Part shown: in pieces, positions 54,248 through 62,179 of the stretch
Position numbering within the stretch: position 1 is the first letter of the stretch
Layout of the letters: each line of letters begins with the position of its first letter
Assembly: GCA_035645695.1 (NCBI GenBank)
Contig: DASQMC010000026.1
Coordinates: 124,001 to 188,000 of the forward strand
From: JAIVJZ01 sp035645695
GTDB lineage: Bacteria > Acidobacteriota > Blastocatellia > Pyrinomonadales > Pyrinomonadaceae
DNA: 64,000 nt
Direction of reading: 5' to 3'
Notes under the pieces: model-generated
What the model was told of the DNA's origin: nothing
What the model saw: the letters and a program-made list of their open reading frames with translations, nothing else
Database searches by the model: none
Made by a program: the position numbers and the translations under genes

Positions 54248-56359
54248 ATGGAAAACACTGCCGCAACGGAGCGTGCGAAATTCCAGAACGACGAGCCGCA
54301 GGCGCTTCCCGAATGGGAACGTTTGCAGGCGTCCGTCGCGGCTGAGACCGATCTCGCGGTTCTTCTCGTTGACGGACGCCAACCTCCGCAACTCGCCATC
54401 TCCAACAACAACTCCATCTGTCAAGCATTTCAGAGTTCGACGACGCACGCGCACCTCTGCGACCCCTACTGCGGCGTGGCCTTCCAACGCGCGCACGAGG
54501 CGGGCGAGGCGACGCACTATCGCTGCCACGCCGGGCTGCATTGTTTCGCGATGCCCGTCGGGCAGGGCGCTCCGCGCCCGCTGGCAGTTATCGGCGGGCG
54601 CGCTTTCCTGTCGAGCGCGGACTATCGCGAGCTGGCCGAACGCTTTCGCAAGGGCGACCTGCGCGAGTTGCTGTCAACCGAACTGTTCCGTAACGTCATC
54701 TTCGCCTCACGTCACAAGCTCGACGAACTGGCCGCGCAAATTGTCGAAATATCGGCCAGTGCGGGCGCGCAAAACGTCGAGAGGGAAGGCGAACCGTCAG
54801 GGAAGGGGCGCGGCGCGGCGGGAGCGGTTGAACCGCGCGGCAACGAACGGGGCGCGGATGAGAAAAGGCCGGGCGATGTCTATTTTCCGCCGGGCATAAA
54901 ACTGCAAGCCGCTTGCGAGACCGTGGTGGAAAAGTTTCGCACGCGTTTTAAATTCAAGTCCGTTGCGCTCATGCTTCAGACGGAAGAGGGCTTTGCGCCC
55001 GCTTGCGCTCTGGGTAGGTTCAAAAACAGGCTGCCGGATTTATCCGGCACGGGGAAGATCGGCGCGCAACTGAAACTGGCGGGAAGCGCTTCAGGCGGCA
55101 CGCTCGGAGTCGGGCAAGTGTTCGCGTTTCAGGGCGAGGACGCGGAACTTTTCCCGCTCGTCGTCGGCGGCGAGTTGAAAGGCGCGCTGCTCGTAGGCGA
55201 CGGCAAGTTGTCGGAAGAGAAGCGGCGCGGCGTGGGCGAATTTTGTCTTGAGATCGCGATGCCGCTCGAAGTGCTGCGCCTGCGCGGAGAGTTGGAGCGC
55301 AGCATGCGCGCCTCTTACCACCTGCAAGCCTTCACGCAGCAAATCAACGACGTTGAGCCGGGCGAAGCCTACGCGGCCATCCTGCGCCACTCGACGGAAT
55401 TGCTCCGTTCCGAACGCGGCTCGCTGCTGCTGTTCGACGAGGCATCGAACGAACTCGAAGTGAAGGCCGCGGTCGGGCCGCGCGCCGACGTGGCGCAGGA
55501 CGTGCGCCTGAGCCTGAGCGGGAGCGTCTCCGGCGCGGTTCTGCTCGACGGGCGCCCGCGCGTCGTGCGCGACCTCGCGGCCACGGAGTTGCACCGCGCG
55601 CCCGCCGAGCGCAAGTACAAGACGGATTCTTTCATCAGCTACCCGATCATCACGGGCGGTCGCAAGGTCGGCGTCATCAACATGACTGACAAGGCGGGCG
55701 GCGAGGCTTACGACGAACTCGACCTGCAACTGCTTGAAACGATGGTTCCGCAGATGGCGCTCGCACTCGACCGCGCGGGCTGGCATCAGAAGGCGACGCA
55801 GTTCCAGTTGCTCTCCATCACCGATCCGCTGACGGGTTTGCTCAACCGGCGTTACCTCGAAGAGCGTCTCGGCGAGGAGTTCGAGCGTTCAAAACGCCAT
55901 CGCTTCCCGATGAGCTTTTTGATGATCGATATTGATAATTTCAAGGAGTATAACGACCGCAACGGCCATCAGGCGGGCGACCTCGCACTCGAAATCACGG
56001 CGCAGTGTTTGAAGTCCGCCCTGCGTTCCGCCGACGTGGCTTCGCGTTACGGCGGCGAAGAGTTCAGCATCCTGCTGCCGCAGACGAGCGCGACCGAGGC
56101 ACTCGTTATCGCCGAACGCATTCGCAGCCGCGTCGAGAAATCTTCCTACCCGCACGGCGAGAACCAGCCGGGCGGATCCATCACGGTCAGCATCGGCGTC
56201 TCGGCTTTCGGGCCGAAACTCGAAACCCCCTCCGGCATCATCGGCGCAGCCGACCACGCGCTCTACGTCGCCAAGAGCCGCGGCAAAAACTGCGTCGTCT
56301 CCTACGTCCCTCCCGCAGCCAACCGCAACGCACCCACCCCCGCCCGCGATGTCAACTGA
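54248..56359 (+). CDS. Diguanylate cyclase with PocR and two GAF-like sensor domains
   Basis: Synthesises c-di-GMP, about 703 residues from the ATG at 54248 (an in-frame GTG at 54221 is an alternative). Residues ~20-170 are a PocR-type sensor domain with cysteines at 58, 71, 75, 93 and 99 (CDPYCGVAF, CHAGLHCF), able to hold a ligand or metal. Residues ~210-345 and ~360-510 are GAF-like. The GGDEF domain (~525-690) has DPLTGLLNRRYLEERL, DIDNFKEYNDRNGH, an intact active loop GGEEF at 602-606, and an I-site RxxD at 593-596 for product inhibition. First gene of a four-gene operon; its stop overlaps the next start. Confidence 0.93.
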   Translation: MENTAATERAKFQNDEPQALPEWERLQASVAAETDLAVLLVDGRQPPQLAISNNNSICQAFQSSTTHAHLCDPYCGVAFQRAHEAGEATHYRCHAGLHCFAMPVGQGAPRPLAVIGGRAFLSSADYRELAERFRKGDLRELLSTELFRNVIFASRHKLDELAAQIVEISASAGAQNVEREGEPSGKGRGAAGAVEPRGNERGADEKRPGDVYFPPGIKLQAACETVVEKFRTRFKFKSVALMLQTEEGFAPACALGRFKNRLPDLSGTGKIGAQLKLAGSASGGTLGVGQVFAFQGEDAELFPLVVGGELKGALLVGDGKLSEEKRRGVGEFCLEIAMPLEVLRLRGELERSMRASYHLQAFTQQINDVEPGEAYAAILRHSTELLRSERGSLLLFDEASNELEVKAAVGPRADVAQDVRLSLSGSVSGAVLLDGRPRVVRDLAATELHRAPAERKYKTDSFISYPIITGGRKVGVINMTDKAGGEAYDELDLQLLETMVPQMALALDRAGWHQKATQFQLLSITDPLTGLLNRRYLEERLGEEFERSKRHRFPMSFLMIDIDNFKEYNDRNGHQAGDLALEITAQCLKSALRSADVASRYGGEEFSILLPQTSATEALVIAERIRSRVEKSSYPHGENQPGGSITVSIGVSAFGPKLETPSGIIGAADHALYVAKSRGKNCVVSYVPPAANRNAPTPARDVN

Positions 56360-58619
56360 TAACATCTTCAAGGCCGCCCCGGCCAGACGCATACTAGGCC
56401 GCATCGCACCGGAAAATTTCATCGGGCGAAGCGAACATCTGCGCGAGATCGCCGCGCTCGCACCTCCCGCGTCGCCGCACAGGGGTCTGCTCGTTCACGC
56501 CGCCCCGGCCGCGGGCGCGTCGGAACTTTTGCGGCAAGCCTACGATAAACTCTTTCAGCAGCGCGGCGCGGCTTCGCCGATCTATTTCGCCTTCACGCGG
56601 CAGGAGCAGACCGTCGCTGCCGTTGCGCGTCGCTTCCTGCACACATTCCTGTCCCAACTCGTCGCGCACCGACGCGGCGATCCCTCGTTCGTCAACGCGC
56701 CGCCGTCCCTGCGCGACCTGATCGACCTCGCAGACCCCTCGGACTACGAATGGGTGGAGAGACTCGTGATGACCTACGAGCGAGCGCGCGAAGGCAGCGA
56801 CGAAATCGCGCTCGTGCGCCTGTGTTTCAGCGCGCCGGTGCTCGCCGCGGCGCGCGGCGCGCGTTCGGTCGTGCTGTTGGATGAGATTCAGAATGTCGAA
56901 AATTTGCGGGGCGAGGTCGAACTCGGCAGCGAGATCGCTCAAGTGTCGATGCACGGCGAAGTGCCGTTCGTTCTGTGTGGGCTGAGGCGCGGACTGCTCG
57001 ACGAGTTGAGCGGCGGAAACGCGCCGCATCGTTTCGACGGCTTCGGCACGCTTCACCTCGAAGGGTTGAAAGAGGCCGATGCGCGCACGCTCGTCGAGCG
57101 GCTGGCTTTCACCGAGCGCGTCGAGATCAACGACGAGACGCGCGATCTCATCGTGCAGTTGTTCGGCGGCAGCCCGTTCTACATCACCTCATTCCTCTAT
57201 GCGGCGCGGCGCGACAATGTTTCGCTCACGAGTTTTCTCGAATGTCAGAAAATATACGTTGACGAGGTTTTGGGCGGCCGCATCAACCGACGCTTCAACT
57301 CCATCCTCGAAGAGATCACGCCCACGCTCACAACGCGCCGCGCGCTCATCCGCCTGCTGTACGATGCGGCGACGAACGCCGGGGGCAAGTCGCCCGTCGA
57401 AGCCTGGCGCAGGCGTCTGGAACTTGAGCCGGACGAACTCTACCCGCTCATGTTCGCCCTACACGTGCGCGAACTCGCCAGCTTCAACGCCACTTTCATG
57501 GAGATCGGCACCGAGAGCCTCTGGCGCGATTACCTGCGCGCCAGCTACCGGCTGCAAGTGGCGGCCGAACCGCGCGCGCTCGTCGTGGCCGACACGCTCG
57601 TCGAAACTCTGAAACGCGCGCCGCAGACGATGGCGCGTCATTATCGCCGCGCCGCCGCGCTCAACCTGCGTGACCTGCTCGCACGCTTCGACGCGCAGCG
57701 GGTCGCAGCCAGCCTTTTACATTACGACCGTTTCAGCCGCATCTATCGCGGCGTCGAGACCGAAGAGATCGAACTCGGGCTTGACGCCGAGACTGATTTA
57801 ATCCGCCTGCCGCAGATCGTTCATGCGGCGAGTTGCGCTTCGTTTTACCCGGCGATGCTGCTCGTTTGCGACGAGGAGCGTTGCGCCGTCGCGCACGGCT
57901 TCGACGCGATGCCGTACACCGATGCGAACGAAGTCGTCTGGCTCACGGCCGAGATTGATTCCAAACTGGAGGCGGGTCGCGCCGTCACCGAAGTATGGTG
58001 CGACCGGCTGATGCAGGTCGGGCATTCCTGCGGCTTCAAACGCCTCAAGCTGTGGCTGGTCGCTCCGGAAGGGTTTTCGGCGGAGGCTTCCGAATTGTTG
58101 AACGAGAGAGGGGCGTTCGGTTCGAGCCGCAAACAACTCGAACTCCTGACGGCGCGCCTCAGTCCGGAACCGGCGGACGGCCGCGCCGGGACGGAGACGG
58201 AAGCGCCCGACGAGTTCGAGATGGTGATCCCGATGGGCAGCGACACCGAACTCATCGCCGCCCACACCGTCGAGCAGATCGCGCGCCGCCTGGACTTCCT
58301 GCCCGAGGCCATCAATCAGATCAAAACCGCCCTTATCGAGGCGTGCATCAATGCCTCGGAACACAGTCTCAGCCCCGACCGAAAAATTTATCAACGTTTT
58401 CGTCTCGAAAGTGATAAATTAGTTGTCACTGTATCAAGCAGGGGTATAATCGTGCCCTCTCCCCCAATGGCCGGAACCAACGGCAACGACGCACGAGAAG
58501 AGAATAACGGACGCCGCGGGTGGGGTCTTAAACTGATTCGGACTCTGATGGATGAAGTAGAGTTTGAACGGGTTGACGACGGCACGCGTCTCCGCATGAC
58601 GAAGTATCTACGTCGATAG
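56349..58619 (+). CDS. ATPase-like / RsbW-like fusion with degenerate nucleotide motifs
   Basis: 756 residues, starting 11 bases before the cyclase stop. Residues ~20-330 resemble an AAA/STAND ATPase (FIGRSEHLREIA, VVLLDEIQN as Walker B at 174-182). The Walker A position reads HAAPAAGASELL (50-61): the usual Gly-Lys-Ser/Thr is Gly-Ala-Ser, so the lysine is missing. A helical middle (~330-600) follows. Residues ~625-755 are a GHKL/RsbW-like domain: N-box EACINASEHS (664-673) and G2 RRGWGLKLIRTLMD (722-735). The G1 Asp-x-Gly position reads SSRGII, so the aspartate is also missing. It may act as a scaffold that binds, but does not phosphorylate, the next gene's STAS protein. Confidence 0.8.
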   Translation: MSTDNIFKAAPARRILGRIAPENFIGRSEHLREIAALAPPASPHRGLLVHAAPAAGASELLRQAYDKLFQQRGAASPIYFAFTRQEQTVAAVARRFLHTFLSQLVAHRRGDPSFVNAPPSLRDLIDLADPSDYEWVERLVMTYERAREGSDEIALVRLCFSAPVLAAARGARSVVLLDEIQNVENLRGEVELGSEIAQVSMHGEVPFVLCGLRRGLLDELSGGNAPHRFDGFGTLHLEGLKEADARTLVERLAFTERVEINDETRDLIVQLFGGSPFYITSFLYAARRDNVSLTSFLECQKIYVDEVLGGRINRRFNSILEEITPTLTTRRALIRLLYDAATNAGGKSPVEAWRRRLELEPDELYPLMFALHVRELASFNATFMEIGTESLWRDYLRASYRLQVAAEPRALVVADTLVETLKRAPQTMARHYRRAAALNLRDLLARFDAQRVAASLLHYDRFSRIYRGVETEEIELGLDAETDLIRLPQIVHAASCASFYPAMLLVCDEERCAVAHGFDAMPYTDANEVVWLTAEIDSKLEAGRAVTEVWCDRLMQVGHSCGFKRLKLWLVAPEGFSAEASELLNERGAFGSSRKQLELLTARLSPEPADGRAGTETEAPDEFEMVIPMGSDTELIAAHTVEQIARRLDFLPEAINQIKTALIEACINASEHSLSPDRKIYQRFRLESDKLVVTVSSRGIIVPSPPMAGTNGNDAREENNGRRGWGLKLIRTLMDEVEFERVDDGTRLRMTKYLRR

Positions 58620-58635
58620 AGGGGTCGTAACAAAA

Positions 58636-59040
58636 ATGGTTGATACTCACGACCGTTCGCCGGTGCGTTCTGAACGTAGCGGCGACATCGCCGTCATTTA
58701 CGCCAGCGACTATCTCAACAAGCTGAGCGGCGAGCGCATCGAACGCGAATGCCGCTCGCACCTCGGCGCGGGCTGCCGCGCGATTGTCGTGGACTTCAAA
58801 AATACCGGGCTGGTCAACAGCATCGGCGTTTCGATCATGCTCGGCGTTATCGACGCGGCCGAGCGGGCGCACGCCCCGCTCGTCTTCTCGAACGTCAACG
58901 ATCAGGCCGCGCAGCTCTTCGAGATTCTCGGCCTGACGCAGCACGCATCGATTGCCGCCGACGAACACGCCGCTCTACGAATGCTGTCGGATGTAGAGTT
59001 GACCGGACGCTACGGCGTCCCGGTCGGCAAAAACGCTTGA
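58636..59040 (+). CDS. STAS-domain protein (anti-sigma factor antagonist type)
   Basis: 134 residues with the SpoIIAA/RsbV-like fold: RSGDIAVIYASDYLNKLSGE, RAIVVDFKNTGLVNSIGVSI, MLGVIDAAERAHAPLVFSNV, LFEILGLTQHASI. The phosphoacceptor serine of the family falls at the N-S-I-G position (SpoIIAA has D-S-S-G), so a phosphorylatable Ser is kept. It sits between the RsbW-like fusion and the HD-GYP gene, four bases from the latter. A partner switch with the fusion protein is inferred. Confidence 0.9.
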   Translation: MVDTHDRSPVRSERSGDIAVIYASDYLNKLSGERIERECRSHLGAGCRAIVVDFKNTGLVNSIGVSIMLGVIDAAERAHAPLVFSNVNDQAAQLFEILGLTQHASIAADEHAALRMLSDVELTGRYGVPVGKNA

Positions 59041-59044
59041 GCCG

Positions 59045-60319
59045 ATGTCAGAACAAACGACCAAACTGATCCACGCTTTCTCAGCGCTCGCCGACCTCGG
59101 CGAAGAACTGGCCGACACGCGCGACTTCGAGGACATGGTGCGCACCACGCTCCACGTCGTGCTCGGCACGCTCGGCGTACGGCGCGGAGCCGTGGCCGAA
59201 TACGTGCCGGGCGACGATGCGCTTCGCTTCGTGGCCGCGTGGGGTTTGGGCGATGACCCGCCCACGATTCTGCCGTTCGCCGCAGCGAGCGCGCAGATGC
59301 TGTCTGCTCCGCAACCGCGCGCCCTGTCGCTGTCCGACACGGAGCAACTCGAACTCGCGCGACATCACCTCGGCGAACATCTCTTCAAGACGCTCATCCA
59401 ATTTCGCCTACAGCTTAGCGTGCCGCTCGTCGTGCATAAAAAGTTCGTCGGCTTCATCCTGCTCGGCGACAAAGCGACGGGCGAGGAGTTCGCGGCGGAT
59501 GAGAGGGAAGTGGTGCGCACGATGGCGCGGCATATCGCCGTCGGGATTTACAATCACAGGCTGCTGCGCGAAGTCGAGCGGCGCGCGGAAGAAACGCGCG
59601 GCCTCTACGACGACCTCCGCACCATTTATCGCGACACCGTGCGCGCCTTCGCCGCGGCGATTGATTGCAAAGACAAGTACACGCAGGGGCATTCGGAGCG
59701 CGTCGGCAAGTACAGCGAGATCATCGCGCGCGAGATGGGTTGGAACGAGGAACAAGTCGAGGGAATCGCCGTCGCGGGCTACCTGCACGACATCGGCAAA
59801 CTCGTCGTCGAGCGCGACATCATCAACGCGCCCTACAAAATCGACGCCAAGCAGTCGTCCGAATTAAATCGCCACCCGGCCGCAGGCTACGAGATACTCG
59901 CGCCCATCAAGCACCCTTACGCGGATATTCCTCTGATGGCGAAATACCACCACGAACGCATCGACGGGCGCGGCTATCCGGAAGGTCTGACCGGCGACCA
60001 GATACCGCCCGGCGCGAAGATCGTCGCCGTCGCGGACTCTTTCGACGCGATGACCACCGACCGTACTTACAAGCGGCGTAAAGTCTTCACAGAGGTCATC
60101 GAAGACTTTCGGAAGAACGCCGGCAAGCAGTTTGAGCCGGAAGTGGTGGCCGCGCTCTGCCGCGCGATGTTGAAGGAAGTTAACGGCGAGGCGAAAGAGC
60201 GCCTGATGATGAAACTGCTCGGCAAGGGCTATCTCGAACCCGAAGAATGCCGCCCGCTGCTCGTCGAACTCATCGCCGAACTGGAATCGCGCGAGGCTCT
60301 CGCCGCCGGGAGCGCGTAG
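59045..60319 (+). CDS. GAF-HD-GYP c-di-GMP phosphodiesterase
   Basis: 424 residues. Residues ~15-170 are a GAF domain. The HD-GYP domain (~185-380) has all expected residues: GHSERVGKYSEIIAREMGWN, the HD in YLHDIGKLVVERDI (248-249), HHERIDGRGYPEGLTGDQIP with HHE (302-304) and GYP (310-312), and KIVAVADSFDAMTTDRTYK. It would hydrolyse c-di-GMP made by the first gene of the operon. It is the last gene of the cluster. Confidence 0.95.
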   Translation: MSEQTTKLIHAFSALADLGEELADTRDFEDMVRTTLHVVLGTLGVRRGAVAEYVPGDDALRFVAAWGLGDDPPTILPFAAASAQMLSAPQPRALSLSDTEQLELARHHLGEHLFKTLIQFRLQLSVPLVVHKKFVGFILLGDKATGEEFAADEREVVRTMARHIAVGIYNHRLLREVERRAEETRGLYDDLRTIYRDTVRAFAAAIDCKDKYTQGHSERVGKYSEIIAREMGWNEEQVEGIAVAGYLHDIGKLVVERDIINAPYKIDAKQSSELNRHPAAGYEILAPIKHPYADIPLMAKYHHERIDGRGYPEGLTGDQIPPGAKIVAVADSFDAMTTDRTYKRRKVFTEVIEDFRKNAGKQFEPEVVAALCRAMLKEVNGEAKERLMMKLLGKGYLEPEECRPLLVELIAELESREALAAGSA

Positions 60320-60342
60320 GGTTAGATTCTAAATGACATTCA

Positions 60343-60839
60343 TTATGTGGCGCGTTTATAGGTGAGGGGCAGAGTGGCTGCCAGATCGCGCATATCTCTC
60401 AAGAGCACATCCGTAAACCTACTTTCGATCAAAGGCTTATCCATATTCGCGGCTTCGTTGTAGAACCAGGACGGGGGTTATCATCAACTTTCGGCAACTC
60501 AAACCATGCCGCCATATAGCCCTGATGCGAGAAGAAGCAAAGATAATGCTCAGGCAGTTGGAAGGAGACATTATTCTCGGCTAATAACTCACGAACTAAT
60601 TTGGTGTTATCCTCAGCATTGGCGATAAACCAATTACAGCCTACAAAGATGCCTCGATAATCCTTGCCCATCCATTTCAGATATTGTTTGTAAGCCAGCG
60701 GCAATTCGTAGCCAAAAGACTTCTCCAGCCTCTGAATCTCAAAATCCCGGCAACCTTTCGGCCTACCTTTATACGGCTCGACGTGCGCCCGGTGAAATTC
60801 TTTGATTCCGGCTAGATAGTCTATTTCACTGGCCTTCAT
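60343..60839 (-). pseudogene. SUKH (SMI1/KNR4) family immunity-like protein, frameshifted
   Basis: Read from the ATG at 60837-60839, the frame gives a SUKH-type protein (EIQRLEKSFGYELPLAYKQY, LKWMGKDYRGIFVGCNWFIA) up to VDDNP, then turns into nonsense. In another frame it continues as WFYNEAANMDKPLIESRFTD, VLLRDMRDLAATLPLTYKRA, T and a stop at 60343. The join lies at a run of five G at 60473-60477 (plus strand). One extra G restores DDNPPSWFYNE and a 165-residue protein. So one base is missing, by mutation or by sequencing error. SUKH proteins often protect against toxins; no toxin gene is adjacent. The region is visibly less GC-rich than its neighbours. Confidence 0.8.
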
Positions 60840-60882
60840 CAGCACATCCGTCTGTAAACGAAGCGAGATATGAAATAACAAA

Positions 60883-61179
60883 CTATTGAGCGGCGGGCGT
60901 GCAGGCGGGGCCGAGCAGCGCGTCCTTTTTCAAACTTATGATGGGATGTTGGTCGGCCTCCGCGTTCAACTCAAGCCATTCCTGATACTGTGCGGGCAAG
61001 GTCGCTTCGGAAAAGATCGCCTCGACCGGGCATTCCGGCACGCACGCGTCGCAGTCGATGCAGGTTTCCGGGTTGATGTAGAGGCGATCAGGCAGTTCGT
61101 GGAACGCTTCGACGGGGCAGACCGCGGCGCAGTCAGTGTATTTGCAATCAACACAAGCCTCGGTCACGATGTACGTCAT
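60883..61179 (-). CDS. fdxA: 7Fe (FdxA-type) ferredoxin
   Basis: 98 residues with cysteines at 9, 12, 17, 21, 40, 43, 46 and 50, the exact spacing of Azotobacter-type ferredoxin I (CxxCx4CxxxCP and CxxCxxCxxxCP). By analogy, Cys9, 17 and 50 bind a [3Fe-4S] cluster and Cys21, 40, 43 and 46 a [4Fe-4S] cluster. The acidic tail (EWLELNAEADQHPIISLKKD) fits a soluble electron carrier. It is not NuoI, which is larger and has a different spacing. Confidence 0.93.
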   Translation of the reverse strand: MTYIVTEACVDCKYTDCAAVCPVEAFHELPDRLYINPETCIDCDACVPECPVEAIFSEATLPAQYQEWLELNAEADQHPIISLKKDALLGPACTPAAQ

Positions 61180-61234
61180 CGTCGCTATGTCTCCTCGGTA
61201 AATTCAACTCAAATCAATTTCACGCGGCGCGGAC

Positions 61235-61270
61235 TGGAGGCTGGCTGGAGTTACGTCTCCCCAGCCTCCA
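61235..61270. terminator. Hairpin after the FHA gene
   Basis: Perfect 10-bp stem TGGAGGCTGG (61235-61244) / CCAGCCTCCA (61261-61270), extended inside by GGAG/CTCC. It lies beside the stop codon of the FHA protein and upstream of the ferredoxin. There is no T run, so it may be a factor-dependent terminator or a simple structure. Confidence 0.5.
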
Positions 61271-61272
61271 CG

Positions 61273-62127
61273 TCAGCGCGGCTGGATGCGCAGGGTATAA
61301 CTGCAAATCTCGATCTTATCGTCGGGCGCGACCGGCACGCTCTCGTCGCGCGGAGCCTCGACGCCGGAGACGAGCGTGACGTTGCGGCCTTTGGCGGTCA
61401 GCCAGTATTTACCCTCGGGGTCGCGTGAGAGCGTGGCGTGGACGCGGCTCACTTCCGGGTCGCCCTTGATCGGTAAATCGACGGCGACCGACTTTGAGCC
61501 TCGCCCGATGTTGATCTCCGGCTTCGTGATGGGCACGACCGTCTGCCTGACTCCGCCGCGCCACAGTTCAATCGCGTACAACTCGACGATGCGCGGGCTG
61601 ACGCGCGTCACCTCGCTCTCCGGCGATTCAGATTCCGCCAGCGCGCCTACTGCGTCGGGCGTTGTTGCCGCGCCGATCTCGGCGGCGGGTCGGGCAGTCA
61701 CCATCGTGTGGCCGCTTTCGGTCGCGTCCCAGACGGGCTGCACGCGAAACTGCCCCTTCTCCAGCGTGCCGTCAACGCGCAGTTCGACGGCGAAAGACTT
61801 CGTGGCGAGTTGCGTCGAGCCGCTCAACTCGCGCGCGCGTTCCGAGAGCACGTAGAAAAGCCCCTGTTCCAGCCCGCGCCGCTTCTCGCCCTGCCAGTCC
61901 TTGTCGTCCTCGCTGCTGAGATAGACGATGTACTCGGGCGGAATGTAGGTCTGCCCGCCGGGCGGCGTGAACATCTCGCGCTGCATCACGATCTCGATCT
62001 CGCGCGCAACCTTCACCAGAAACTCTTCCCAGACGCGGCGCGGTTTCGCCTGCTCGTCAACGGAGGCGAGCGGGTCTTCCTCGCCCTCGCCATCAATCCA
62101 CTTGCGTATGGATTCCAGTATGCTCAC
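61273..62127 (-). CDS. DUF3662/FHA-domain protein (FhaA-like)
   Basis: 284 residues. The N-terminal ~115 resemble the DUF3662 domain of FhaA proteins (VWEEFLVKVAREIEIVMQRE, TYIPPEYIVYLSSEDDKDWQ). A linker follows, then a C-terminal FHA phosphothreonine-binding domain with the hallmarks EINIGRGSKSVAVDLPIKGD (Arg-Gly) and PEVSRVHATLSRDPEGKYWL (Ser-x-x-His). FHA proteins read phosphorylation by Ser/Thr kinases; the neighbour 52 bp upstream is such a kinase, which would be the natural partner. Confidence 0.9.
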   Translation of the reverse strand: MSILESIRKWIDGEGEEDPLASVDEQAKPRRVWEEFLVKVAREIEIVMQREMFTPPGGQTYIPPEYIVYLSSEDDKDWQGEKRRGLEQGLFYVLSERARELSGSTQLATKSFAVELRVDGTLEKGQFRVQPVWDATESGHTMVTARPAAEIGAATTPDAVGALAESESPESEVTRVSPRIVELYAIELWRGGVRQTVVPITKPEINIGRGSKSVAVDLPIKGDPEVSRVHATLSRDPEGKYWLTAKGRNVTLVSGVEAPRDESVPVAPDDKIEICSYTLRIQPR

Positions 62128-62179
62128 GTTTTAATCACCTCTCGCGAATTAAACGAACCAGCCTGACTCGGATAAAAAA

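Noticed and set aside
60883..61179. NuoI candidate
   Set aside because: Cysteine spacing and length match a 7Fe FdxA ferredoxin, not NuoI.
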